From CAISIP01 sp031383745 (GTDB lineage: Bacteria > Pseudomonadota > Gammaproteobacteria > Burkholderiales > Burkholderiaceae_C), in contig JANMZX010000085.1 of NCBI GenBank assembly GCA_031383745.1, forward strand, positions 1-12,954: a DNA stretch of 12,954 bases. Reading direction: 5' to 3'. The notes beneath the pieces were generated by a model. The model saw only the letters and a program-made list of their open reading frames with translations. It had not been told where the DNA came from and did no database searches. This document shows positions 1-6,308 of this stretch, one piece after another; position 1 is the stretch's first letter, and each line of letters begins with the position of its first letter. The translations under genes and the position numbers were made by a program.

Positions 1-290
1 ATGCGCGACGCCGGCACCTGCACTGCAAAACGGGTGCGGTACCAGTCGCTGATGCGCTCGCGCAGGGCCGGCAGGCCGGTGGCCTGGGTGTACTGGGTCT
101 TGCCATCGCGAATCGCGCGTTGTGCCGCCTCGCGCACCAGCTCCGGTGCGGTGAAGTCGGGCTCGCCGATGTTGAGATAGATCATCGGCGAATCGGTGTG
201 CGCCACCTGCCGCCCGAGCAGCGCAGCGGCCTTGCCGACCTCCATTACGTGGAACGGCTCGATGCGCTGCGCGCGACCGGAAATCCGCAT
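1..290 (-). CDS. PLP-dependent class I/II aminotransferase, N-terminal part
   Basis: This is a partial gene: the start (ATG at 290-288) and 96 codons are present, and the rest lies beyond the left edge. The translation begins MRISGRAQRIEPFHVMEV and continues with LNIGEPDFTAP, the fold-type I aminotransferase N-terminus with the conserved NIGEPDF substrate-binding segment. It then has TQYTQATGLPALRERIS, the usual Y-x-x-x-x-G-x-x-x-LR block. The family transfers amino groups between amino and keto acids using pyridoxal phosphate; the Lys that binds the cofactor is not in the window. It starts 3 bp after the nusB stop (TGA-GCG-ATG), so it is probably the last or next gene of the rib-nusB transcript. 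An aminotransferase after nusB is a familiar arrangement in Betaproteobacteria. Substrate (alanine, aspartate or another) cannot be told from this fragment. Confidence 0.9.
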   Translation of the reverse strand, partial: MRISGRAQRIEPFHVMEVGKAAALLGRQVAHTDSPMIYLNIGEPDFTAPELVREAAQRAIRDGKTQYTQATGLPALRERISDWYRTRFAVQVPASR

Positions 291-293
291 CGC

Positions 294-851
294 TCAGGCG
301 CTGCGGTGGGGCCCGCGTGCCTTGGTGTTGCCGTGGTCGTTGCTGACCTCGGCGGCGCGCAACCGGGGCGCCAGCTTGTTGAGCACGCCATTCACGTACT
401 TGTGGCCGTCGGTGCCGCCGAACTCCTTGGCGAGTTCGATGCATTCATTGAGCACCACGCGCCATGGCACATCCATGCAGTGCTGGAATTCATAGGCGCC
501 GATCCACAGGATCGCGTGTTCGATCGGCGATATCTCCGCCAGCTTGCGGTCGAGCAGCGGCACGATAAGGGCGTCGAGCTCCGCCTGCTGCGCAACGCAG
601 CCGGTGAGCAGCGCGTCGTAGTGAACCGCATCGCATTTGCCAAAACCCAGCAGGTCGCGCGTGAAGGCGTCGATCTCTGGCAGCGGATTGCGGCCGATCA
701 GGTGCTGGTAGAGCGCCTGCAAGCCGAATTCGCGCGAGCGGCTGCGTGCCGACTTGCTGGCGGCCTTGCGCGCGCCGGTGCTGGTGACGCCGGTGCGGGA
801 CTGGCGGGGAGGGCGCTTGCCCGGCGTGCCGGGGCGTGGGGCGTCGGTCAT
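294..851 (-). CDS. nusB: Transcription antitermination factor NusB
   Basis: The product is a 185-aa NusB. It binds boxA RNA together with NusE (ribosomal protein S10) and keeps RNA polymerase processive through rRNA operons. The core from about residue 38 matches the all-helical NusB family: SREFGLQALYQHL at the start, SPIEHAILWIGAYEF in the middle, and VVLNECIELAKEFGGTDGHKYVNGVLNKL near the end (shown here in two family-typical blocks, positions about 130-158). The first ~37 residues form a Pro/Arg/Lys/Ser-rich extension that is longer than in E. coli NusB (139 aa) and looks disordered. The start is supported by a 4-bp ATGA overlap with the ribH stop, which implies translational coupling. 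Linkage of nusB to ribH is widespread in proteobacteria. Confidence 0.96.
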   Translation of the reverse strand: MTDAPRPGTPGKRPPRQSRTGVTSTGARKAASKSARSRSREFGLQALYQHLIGRNPLPEIDAFTRDLLGFGKCDAVHYDALLTGCVAQQAELDALIVPLLDRKLAEISPIEHAILWIGAYEFQHCMDVPWRVVLNECIELAKEFGGTDGHKYVNGVLNKLAPRLRAAEVSNDHGNTKARGPHRSA

Positions 852-1324
852 CCGAGGTCGTCCAGCAGGTTGGCCATTTCCACCGCCACGCGGGCGGCGT
901 CACGGCCCTTGTCGTCCTGGCGCGCAACGGCCTGTGCCAGGTTCTCGGTTGTCAGGATGGCGTTGGCCACCGGCAACTGGTAGTCCAGCGCGATTCGGCT
1001 GACCCCGGCGCCCGATTCGTTGGCCACCAGCTCGAAGTGGTAGGTCTCGCCGCGGATGATGCAGCCCAGGGCGATCAGCGCGTCGTATTTCGCCGACTCG
1101 GCCAGCGCCTGCAGCGCCACCGGCACTTCCAGCGCGCCAGGCACCTGCACATGGTCGACATGGGCGTCCGGCACACCGAGCCGGCGCAGCTCGGCCTTGC
1201 AGGCAGCGGCCAATGCATTGGTGATGTCTTCGTTGAAGCGCGCCTGGACGATCGCGAGCCTGAGCTTCTTGCCGTTGAGACGGTCGTCCCCCGGTTCCAG
1301 TTTTCCCTTGTCTGCGCCGAACAT
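848..1324 (-). CDS. ribH: 6,7-dimethyl-8-ribityllumazine synthase
   Basis: The product is a 158-aa lumazine synthase. It condenses 3,4-dihydroxy-2-butanone-4-phosphate (from RibB) with the RibD pathway's 5-amino-6-ribitylamino-uracil to give 6,7-dimethyl-8-ribityllumazine, the substrate of RibE. Visible motifs are VQARFNEDIT (pyrimidine-binding segment), VPGALEVPVA at about 61-70, and GCIIRGETYHFE at 88-98 with the proton-transferring His96. ANESGAGVSRIALDY and the ILTTEN segment follow. The frame is open upstream to an ATG at 1441, but that start would lie inside ribBX. ATG 1324 has AGGGA a few bases upstream and gives the normal family length. The gene follows the ribBX stop by 20 bp and its own stop overlaps the nusB start. 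Confidence 0.97.
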   Translation of the reverse strand: MFGADKGKLEPGDDRLNGKKLRLAIVQARFNEDITNALAAACKAELRRLGVPDAHVDHVQVPGALEVPVALQALAESAKYDALIALGCIIRGETYHFELVANESGAGVSRIALDYQLPVANAILTTENLAQAVARQDDKGRDAARVAVEMANLLDDLG

Positions 1325-1344
1325 GTGCTTCCCTGTGGTGAGTG

Positions 1345-2460
1345 TCAGTGTGAGAGGTAGCCGGCGATCTCGAGGCCGTAGCCGGCCATGCTTGGCATGC
1401 GGCGAGGCGCCCCCAGCAACTGCATGCGGTGCACGCCGCACTCGCGCAGGATCTGGGCGCCGATACCATAACTGCGCAGGTCCATGCGCCCGCGCTCCGG
1501 GCCATGGCTGGCACGCGCCGTGCCTTCGAACTGGGCCAGCAACTGCGCCGCGCTTTCGCCGCAGTTGAGCAGAACCACCACGCCCCGGCCTTCCGATGCG
1601 ATCCGCTCCAGGCAGGCGTCCAGGCTCCAGGAGTGCATGGCGCGGTTGACTTCGAGCACGTCGAGCACCGACAGAGGCTCATGCACGCGCACCGGCACCG
1701 TATCCTGCGGGCCCCAGCTGCCGCGCACCAGCGCGAGATGGATGCCCTGGCCCGGCTTGTCGCGGTAGGCATGGGCGGTGAACTCGCCGCTGGCGGTCTG
1801 CATGGCGCGGCTGCCCAGGTGCTCGATCAGGGACTCGACCCGGCTGCGGTGTTCGATCAGGCTGACAATGGTGCCGATCTTCAGGCCGTGTTCTGCGGCG
1901 AACAGCTGCAGGTCGGGCAGCCGCGCCATGGTGCCGTCGTCCTTCATGATCTCGCAGATCACTGCCGCCGGCGAACAACCGGCCATGGCGGCGAGGTCGC
2001 AGCCGGCCTCCGTGTGCCCGGCGCGCATCAGCACGCCGCCATCGACAGCCTGCAGCGGGAAGATGTGTCCCGGCTGGACCAGGTCGTGCGGGCGGGCGTT
2101 GGCGGCCACCGCAGCCTGCACGGTGCGCGCGCGGTCGGCTGCCGAGATGCCGGTGGTCACGCCTTCGGCGGCCTCGATGGAGACCGTGAACGCTGTTCCC
2201 TTCTTGTCGCCGTTGCGCGCCACCATGGGCGGCAGTTGCAGGCGCTCGCAGGTCTGGCGCGTGAGGGTCAGGCAGATCAGCCCACGGCCGAAGCGGGCCA
2301 TGAAGTTGATGGCGGCAGCGTCCACATGGTCGGCGGCGAGGACCAGGTCACCCTCGTTTTCGCGGTCTTCCTCATCCACCAGGATCACCATGCGACCGGC
2401 GCGCAGGTCAGAAACGATGTCCTCCACAGGCGAAATCGGTGCGGGGATCGGGGTGCTCAT
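1345..2460 (-). CDS. ribB: RibB (DHBP synthase) fused to a degenerate GTP cyclohydrolase II-like domain (RibBX type)
   Basis: This is a 371-aa two-domain protein. Residues about 10-205 are 3,4-dihydroxy-2-butanone-4-phosphate synthase, which converts ribulose-5-phosphate to the four-carbon donor for RibH. The acidic metal/substrate loop DEEDRENEGDL (29-39), EGVTTGISAADR (99-110), QPGHIFPLQA and LMRAGHTEAGCDLA (144-157) are all intact. Residues about 206-371 have the outline of RibA (GEFTAHAYRD near 225, LRSYGIGAQILRECGV near 328, GYGLEI near the end). The zinc-binding C-x2-GD-x(n)-C-x-C cluster is absent: the stretch after VRVH (257-260) reads EPLSVLDVLEVNRAMHS. The Arg/Gly-rich catalytic block is also replaced, by GRGVVVLLNCGES. 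Annotation as bifunctional ribBA would therefore be misleading; this matches the ribBX variants described in Proteobacteria. The start overlaps the ribE stop (ATGA) and has AAGGA 5 bases upstream. Confidence 0.93.
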   Translation of the reverse strand: MSTPIPAPISPVEDIVSDLRAGRMVILVDEEDRENEGDLVLAADHVDAAAINFMARFGRGLICLTLTRQTCERLQLPPMVARNGDKKGTAFTVSIEAAEGVTTGISAADRARTVQAAVAANARPHDLVQPGHIFPLQAVDGGVLMRAGHTEAGCDLAAMAGCSPAAVICEIMKDDGTMARLPDLQLFAAEHGLKIGTIVSLIEHRSRVESLIEHLGSRAMQTASGEFTAHAYRDKPGQGIHLALVRGSWGPQDTVPVRVHEPLSVLDVLEVNRAMHSWSLDACLERIASEGRGVVVLLNCGESAAQLLAQFEGTARASHGPERGRMDLRSYGIGAQILRECGVHRMQLLGAPRRMPSMAGYGLEIAGYLSH

Positions 2461-3101
2461 GAGATTCCTTGTGCGGGTGCTGCGGCTGGCGCGCCGAGCA
2501 TGCGTTCGACGTAACGCGCGATCAGGTCGATTTCGAGGTTGACCGGCGCGCCCGGCGCCAGGCTGCCCAGGGCGGTGTTCTGCACCGTGTGGGGGATCAG
2601 GTTGATGCTGATGTCGCAACCGCCCCCGACGTCGGCGACCTGGTTCACGGTCAGGCTGACGCCGTTGACCGTGATCGACCCCTTGTACGCGAGGAAACGG
2701 GCCAGCGCGGCCGGGATGCGCAGGCACAACTCCCAGCTCTCGCCGACCTGCTCGAAGCGGGTGACGCTGCCCACACCATCGACGTGGCCCGAGACGATAT
2801 GGCCGCCCAACCGGTCGTTCGCGCGCAGGGCCTTTTCGAGGTTCACGGTGCCCGAGCGGTCGAGCAGCGCGGTGCGGGCCAGGGATTCGGCGGAGATGTC
2901 GATGCAGAAGCGGTGCCGGCCGGCGTCCAGCTGCGTGACCGTCATGCAGGCGCCGTTGAGTGCAATGCTGTCCCCGAGGCCGACGTCCGTCAGGTAGCCG
3001 GCAGGGCATTCGACGGTGAGGCGTTTGCCGTGCGTGGAAGAGCTTCCGAGGGCGTCGACGGCGACGATGCGCCCCACGCCGGTAATGATTCCGGTGAACA
3101 T
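2457..3101 (-). CDS. ribE: Riboflavin synthase (alpha subunit)
   Basis: The product is a 214-aa riboflavin synthase (ribC in E. coli naming). It dismutates two 6,7-dimethyl-8-ribityllumazine molecules into riboflavin and the RibD pathway intermediate. It begins with the hallmark MFTGIITGVGRI and contains two lumazine-binding repeats. The first includes GDSIALNGACMTVTQL and GGHIVSGHVDGVG; the second includes ITVNGVSLTVNQV and LIPHTVQNTAL, near residues 145-175. The C-terminus, LEIDLIARYVERML, is the usual trimerisation helix. No ribosome-binding site is visible: the ATG is preceded by TAAAATAGACGC, a -10-like element rather than a Shine-Dalgarno sequence, so the message may be leaderless when started here. 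The stop overlaps the ribBX start by 4 bp. Confidence 0.97.
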   Translation of the reverse strand: MFTGIITGVGRIVAVDALGSSSTHGKRLTVECPAGYLTDVGLGDSIALNGACMTVTQLDAGRHRFCIDISAESLARTALLDRSGTVNLEKALRANDRLGGHIVSGHVDGVGSVTRFEQVGESWELCLRIPAALARFLAYKGSITVNGVSLTVNQVADVGGGCDISINLIPHTVQNTALGSLAPGAPVNLEIDLIARYVERMLGAPAAAPAQGIS

Positions 3102-3107
3102 GCGTCT

Positions 3108-3136
3108 ATTTTAGGTGCCGCGTGTCCCGCTTTCAG
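3108..3136 (-). promoter_or_regulatory. Putative sigma-70 promoter giving a leaderless ribE transcript
   Basis: On the minus strand, CTGAAA (3136-3131, 4/6 to TTGACA) is followed after exactly 17 bp by TAAAAT (3113-3108, 5/6 to TATAAT). Six bases then separate the -10 from the ribE ATG, so the expected +1 is the A of ATG (3101). It lies in the 98-bp ribD-ribE gap, which contains no other obvious signal. The match is by eye only. Confidence 0.5.
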
Positions 3137-3199
3137 GCGCGTCGCCTTCCGGCAGCGTGTTTTCGCTCCGATTCGCGGTCGATCGGGCTACGGCCGGCC

Positions 3200-4327
3200 T
3201 CAAAACGGGTTGGCGCGCCCCGCCATGCGCGCGATCAGTCGCAGGTCGGGGCCCACCATGGCGCTCGACACCCACTCGAAAGCCAGTGCCTGCTCCAGTT
3301 GCTCCAAAGGCCCGAATGCGGCGATGTCGCGTCCCTGCCCCAGCAGCCTGGGTGCGACATAGAGCAGCAACTCGTCCACCAGCCCCTCGCGCAGCAGCGA
3401 CCCGTTGAGCTTGTGGCCGGCCTCCACATGCAGTTCGTTGACGCCCTGGCGGCCGAGATCCTGCAGCACTGCGGGCAGGTCGACTTTGTGGCTGGCGCCT
3501 GCTGCGGCGCCGGGCAGGTAGCGCACTTCGGCACCGCGTTGTTGCAGTGCCTGCGCCCTGGCTGCATCGGGCACGGCCGCGTACAGCCATACCGGCCGGC
3601 CGGCGATGAACAACTGCGCGTCCGGCGGGGTCTCCAGCCGGCTGTCGATGACAACCACCGGAGGCTGCCAGGTCGCCGGCACCAGGCGGATGTCCAGCCG
3701 CGGGTTGTCTTCGCGCACGGTTCCGATGCCGGTCAGGATGGCGCTGGCGCGCGCGCGCCAGCAGTGCCCGTCGGCGCGCGCCTCGGCGGACGTGATCCAC
3801 TGGCTCTGGCCATTGACCAGCGCGGTCTTGCCATCCAGCGAGGCCGCCACCTTGAGGCGCACCCACGGCGTTCCGCGCAGCATGCGGCTGAAGAAGCCGA
3901 TGTTGAGCTCGCGCGATTCCTGCGCGCCTGGCCCGATCTCCACCGCGACCCCGCTGGCGCGCAGGCGTTCGAATCCTCGGCCGCCGACCAGCGGGTTGGG
4001 ATCGGCCAGGGACGCCACCACGCGCGTGATGCCCGCGACCGCCAGTGCGTCGCAGCACGGGCCGGTGCGGCCCTGGTGCGAGCACGGCTCCAGCGTGACG
4101 TAGGCGGTGGCGCCCACCGTATCGTGCCCGCCGGAACGGGCATCGCGCAGCGCCATGACTTCGGCGTGTGCGTCGCCCGCGGCCTGGGTGTGGCCGGCGC
4201 CGATCACCTGGCCGTCCCGGCCGGTCAGCACACAGCCGACGCGCGGATTGGGTTCGGTGGTGCCGATCGCCTGCGCTGCCAGGTCCAGTGCCTGGCGCAT
4301 GCAGCGCGCGTCGTGTTCGTGGTTCAC
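3200..4327 (-). CDS. ribD: Bifunctional riboflavin deaminase/reductase RibD
   Basis: The product is a 375-aa bifunctional enzyme. The N-terminal half (about 1-145) is the zinc deaminase acting on the diamino-ribosylamino-pyrimidinone phosphate: TEPNPRVGCVL, the HAE motif at His54-Ala-Glu56, and PCSHQGRTGPC with Cys82 and Cys91 as the other zinc ligands. The C-terminal half is the NADPH-dependent reductase: VRLKVAASLDGKTAL, SQWITSAEARADGH, GIGTVREDNPRL and LHVEAGHKLNGSLL. Most family members have Pro where this last motif has His. The likely start is GTG at 4327, which aligns with the E. coli N-terminus. An in-frame ATG at 4300 would also work, while an upstream ATG at 4426 would intrude into the DUF3299 gene. 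No clear ribosome-binding site precedes the GTG. The next gene upstream ends 34 bp away, so read-through expression is plausible. Confidence 0.95.
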   Translation of the reverse strand: MNHEHDARCMRQALDLAAQAIGTTEPNPRVGCVLTGRDGQVIGAGHTQAAGDAHAEVMALRDARSGGHDTVGATAYVTLEPCSHQGRTGPCCDALAVAGITRVVASLADPNPLVGGRGFERLRASGVAVEIGPGAQESRELNIGFFSRMLRGTPWVRLKVAASLDGKTALVNGQSQWITSAEARADGHCWRARASAILTGIGTVREDNPRLDIRLVPATWQPPVVVIDSRLETPPDAQLFIAGRPVWLYAAVPDAARAQALQQRGAEVRYLPGAAAGASHKVDLPAVLQDLGRQGVNELHVEAGHKLNGSLLREGLVDELLLYVAPRLLGQGRDIAAFGPLEQLEQALAFEWVSSAMVGPDLRLIARMAGRANPF

Positions 4328-4361
4328 GGGGATGTCGAGCGCTACGGCAGGGCTGCGCGCG

Positions 4362-5009
4362 TCAATGCAGCGGAACGTACTGCGGAATCGGGTACTTCTC
4401 GTAGGGGTACTTCGACCATGTCGCATTCGTCATCGTGTAGGCCACCTTGCCATGTTGGGTGGCATTGCGCGCGGCATAGATGCGCCCGGTGATCCAGATC
4501 GGGTACCCGTCCAGGTTTCTGGGCAAGCCGTTCCTGAGCGTGACCAACACCATCTGGTTGGCGGGTGGCGATGGCCGGTGGATGCAGGCGCCGCGATAGG
4601 GAACCAGCAGGATCGTCTTCGACAGGCCGTCTCCTGGCTCGATCAGGATGGGAAAACCGGTCATCCGCACCGGAGCGTCGTCGGCGAAGCTGACCGCCGG
4701 CGCGGCATCCCACTCCTGGCGGATACGCTGCATGGCAATTGCTGCGGCCGGATCGTTGTCGTTCACCTTGCCGATATCGAGTTGCTTGAGAAAACGCCCC
4801 GGGTCCCAGCCGGCGGGCGACAGTTCATTCCAGCGCATCTCGCGCACTCCCGCAGGCGGCTTGGGCACCGACGCCAGGCGCGCCGCCTCGACGCGTGCGC
4901 GCCAGTTTTCCACCACAGACTGCTCCGGGATTTCGGTTGCCCACAGGCCGCCACCAGCCTGCACGGCCAGGGCGGACGCGAGTAACAGGCGCACCAGGGT
5001 GTTGGTCAT
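4362..5009 (-). CDS. Secreted DUF3299 family protein
   Basis: The product is a 215-aa protein with an N-terminal signal peptide: a short positive start (MTNTLVR), a hydrophobic stretch LLLASALAVQAG, and probable cleavage near Ala24 (LWA|TEI). No lipobox cysteine is seen, so it is probably periplasmic. The core carries the DUF3299 signature LVPYRGACIHRPSPPANQ (135-152), preceded by VRMTGFPILIE (114-124), a family-typical VR-x-x-GF-x-x-P/I-LE stretch. Cys142 and His144 sit in the most conserved part. The biochemical function of the family is unknown. It is transcribed in the same direction as ribD with a 34-bp gap, so it may be first in the rib transcription unit or simply a neighbour. The start codon has no evident Shine-Dalgarno sequence. 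Confidence 0.85.
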   Translation of the reverse strand: MTNTLVRLLLASALAVQAGGGLWATEIPEQSVVENWRARVEAARLASVPKPPAGVREMRWNELSPAGWDPGRFLKQLDIGKVNDNDPAAAIAMQRIRQEWDAAPAVSFADDAPVRMTGFPILIEPGDGLSKTILLVPYRGACIHRPSPPANQMVLVTLRNGLPRNLDGYPIWITGRIYAARNATQHGKVAYTMTNATWSKYPYEKYPIPQYVPLH

Positions 5010-5101
5010 GCTGCGTGGTGTGAGACAAGGAACATGGTTGTGATTTTCGACTTCGCCAGTGGGCCGGGATCACCGCCTGGCGGGTCAGGACAACCGTTTG
5101 T

Positions 5102-5133
5102 CGCAAGCCACACCCGCGAGCTTGCGGCTTGCG
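5102..5133. repeat. Inverted repeat with tandem half-site in the divergent promoter region
   Basis: CGCAAGCC (5102-5109) is the exact reverse complement of GGCTTGCG (5126-5133). GCTTGCG also occurs twice in tandem (5120-5126 and 5127-5133), so two mutually exclusive stems of 7 and 8 bp are possible. Just upstream lie a near-palindrome ACAACCGTTTGT (5090-5101, 10 of 12 bases paired) and CCGCC-T-GGCGG (5073-5083). The 137-bp gap (5010-5146) separates the divergent DUF3299 gene and fimT, so these may be operator sites or remnants; no poly-T tract follows on either strand. Confidence 0.45.
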
Positions 5134-5134
5134 G

Positions 5135-5140
5135 TAGTCT
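5135..5140 (+). promoter_or_regulatory. Weak -10-like element in front of fimT
   Basis: TAGTCT (5135-5140, 3/6 to TATAAT) ends six bases before the ATG at 5147, the same geometry as the ribE promoter. No convincing -35 lies 16-18 bp upstream, although the inverted repeat occupies that place. Together with the lack of a Shine-Dalgarno sequence, this hints at leaderless or activator-dependent expression of the pilus operon. The call is tentative. Confidence 0.2.
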
Positions 5141-5146
5141 GCCGGC

Positions 5147-5722
5147 ATGAATGCTCGACGTATGACGCAAGGCGGCGTGACCATCATCGAACTGATGATC
5201 GTGGTGGGTATTGGCGCGATCCTCGCTGCCATTGCGGTGCCGTCGTTGCGCGACACGCTCCTGAACACGCGCCAGTCGTCCGCGCTGGGCCTGATCATCA
5301 ACGACCTGAACCAGGCCAGGGGCGAGTCGATCAAGCGCAATGTGCGCATGCTGGTGTGCGTGCGTGAAGTGGTCAGTCCTGCGCCGCTGGACCCATCCAC
5401 CAACCTGGTCGACCGCTGCTCGGCGTCGACCGACTGGCGCCGCGGCTGGGTGGTTTGCATGACCGACATTGCCGCCACCCAGTGCGTGGCGCCGGTAGGC
5501 GCTCCCAACCCGGTGCCGAACCCGGTCATCGTTCGGCCGGCGCTGGACGCCAATCTGAACCTGGCGGTGCTGGACGCCACAGCCACGGCGATCAATTCCG
5601 TTCGCTTCAACCCCAACAGCACCAGCGCCGGCGCGGTCACGATGAGCCTGTCCGGCACGTGGTCGGGCGCCCCCACGCGCACCGTCACGGTGGCGGCGAC
5701 GGGCAACATCTCCAAGCAATAG
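5147..5722 (+). CDS. fimT: Type IV minor pilin FimT/GspH family
   Basis: The product is a 191-aa pseudopilin that opens the minor-pilin operon. The prepilin leader ends at Gly10 (TQGG|VTIIELMIVVGIGAI), with Glu at mature position 5 and the hydrophobic helix used for membrane storage and filament assembly; PilD would cleave and methylate it. The C-terminal half is the beta-rich GspH/FimT domain. Start choice: ATG 5147 gives a 10-residue leader and ATG 5162 a 5-residue leader, and neither has a good ribosome-binding site. The C-terminus reads VTVAATGNISKQ. The Gly-Arg-x-Arg motif reported for DNA-binding FimT proteins is Gly-Asn-Ile-Ser here, so a direct DNA-uptake role is doubtful. pilV follows after 15 bp. 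Confidence 0.9.
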   Translation: MNARRMTQGGVTIIELMIVVGIGAILAAIAVPSLRDTLLNTRQSSALGLIINDLNQARGESIKRNVRMLVCVREVVSPAPLDPSTNLVDRCSASTDWRRGWVVCMTDIAATQCVAPVGAPNPVPNPVIVRPALDANLNLAVLDATATAINSVRFNPNSTSAGAVTMSLSGTWSGAPTRTVTVAATGNISKQ

Positions 5723-5737
5723 AGGCGGTTTGCACCC

Positions 5738-6304
5738 ATGAAAAGCCAAGCCCTGTTCGATCACACCATGCGCCCCCGCGCAGTGGTGGCCCAGTCCGGT
5801 TTTTCGATGATCGAGGTGCTGGTCACGCTGGCCATCATTTCGCTCGCCTTGCTGGGCACCGCCGGGTTGCAGGCCTATTCGATGAAACTCAGCCAGGGCG
5901 GGCAGTTCCGCACGCAGGCGGTGTTCCTGGCTGCCGACCTGGCTGAACGCATGGAGGCCAACAAGACCGGTGCGATTGCGGGCAGTTATGTGCTGCCCAC
6001 CTCGAGCGTGGCCAATGCGCTGAGCACCGCGTGCATCGCGGCGGCCTGCAATGCCGTGGCCTTGGCGACCTTCGACCTGTCGCAGTGGCAGAACTCGGTC
6101 GCTGCAACCCTGCCGCAGGCGTCCTGGGCGGTGGCACAGGCCGCCGTCGGCAATCCCAGCACCTACACGATCACCATCAGCTGGGTCGACCGGCGCGCCG
6201 ACACCACCAACGCGGCCTTCGATGCCGGCTCCAATCTGGGCAGCAACGCCGCCGGCACCGGCGAGCGCTTCTTCTACACCGCGACACGCACCATCTTCAA
6301 CTGA
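5738..6304 (+). CDS. pilV: Type IV minor pilin PilV
   Basis: The product is a 188-aa minor pilin. The leader ends at Gly21 (VAQSG|FSMIEVLVTLAIISLALLG), with Glu5 present and the PilV-typical FSMIEVLV start. The next block, QGGQFRTQAVFLAADLAERMEANK, is the characteristic PilV helix (A-x-x-LA-x-DL-x-ERM-x-AN). The C-terminal part, ending FFYTATRTIF, is a beta-sheet domain. PilV works with PilW, PilX, PilE and FimT as the complex that primes pilus assembly and links PilY1 to the fibre. ATG 5738 is favoured because AGAGGCGG lies upstream; ATG 5768 would shorten the leader to 11 residues but has no ribosome-binding site. pilW starts 4 bp after the stop. Confidence 0.92.
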   Translation: MKSQALFDHTMRPRAVVAQSGFSMIEVLVTLAIISLALLGTAGLQAYSMKLSQGGQFRTQAVFLAADLAERMEANKTGAIAGSYVLPTSSVANALSTACIAAACNAVALATFDLSQWQNSVAATLPQASWAVAQAAVGNPSTYTITISWVDRRADTTNAAFDAGSNLGSNAAGTGERFFYTATRTIFN

Positions 6305-6308
6305 CGCC

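Noticed and set aside
1325..1441. Longer ribH starting at ATG 1441
   Set aside because: The extra 39 residues are unlike any lumazine synthase and would lie inside the end of ribBX. ATG 1324 has a ribosome-binding site and gives the family length.
3102..3199. FMN riboswitch upstream of ribE, or upstream of ribD or ribBX
   Set aside because: None of the conserved RFN element blocks could be recognised on the minus strand, and the available leaders (98, 34 and 0 bp) are too short for the full element without overlapping coding sequence.
4337..4365. TTGACG (minus strand, 4365-4360) as the -35 of a ribD promoter
   Set aside because: No acceptable -10 lies 16-18 bp downstream; the nearest candidate, TAGCGC, is at 15 bp and matches poorly.
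4328..4426. Longer ribD starting at ATG 4426
   Set aside because: The extra 33 residues are Arg/Ser/Thr-rich, overlap the DUF3299 gene by 65 bp and have no counterpart in RibD proteins.
6051..6308. Longer pilW beginning inside pilV
   Set aside because: The upstream part is out-of-frame pilV sequence. ATG 6309 gives a standard prepilin leader ending RQRG.
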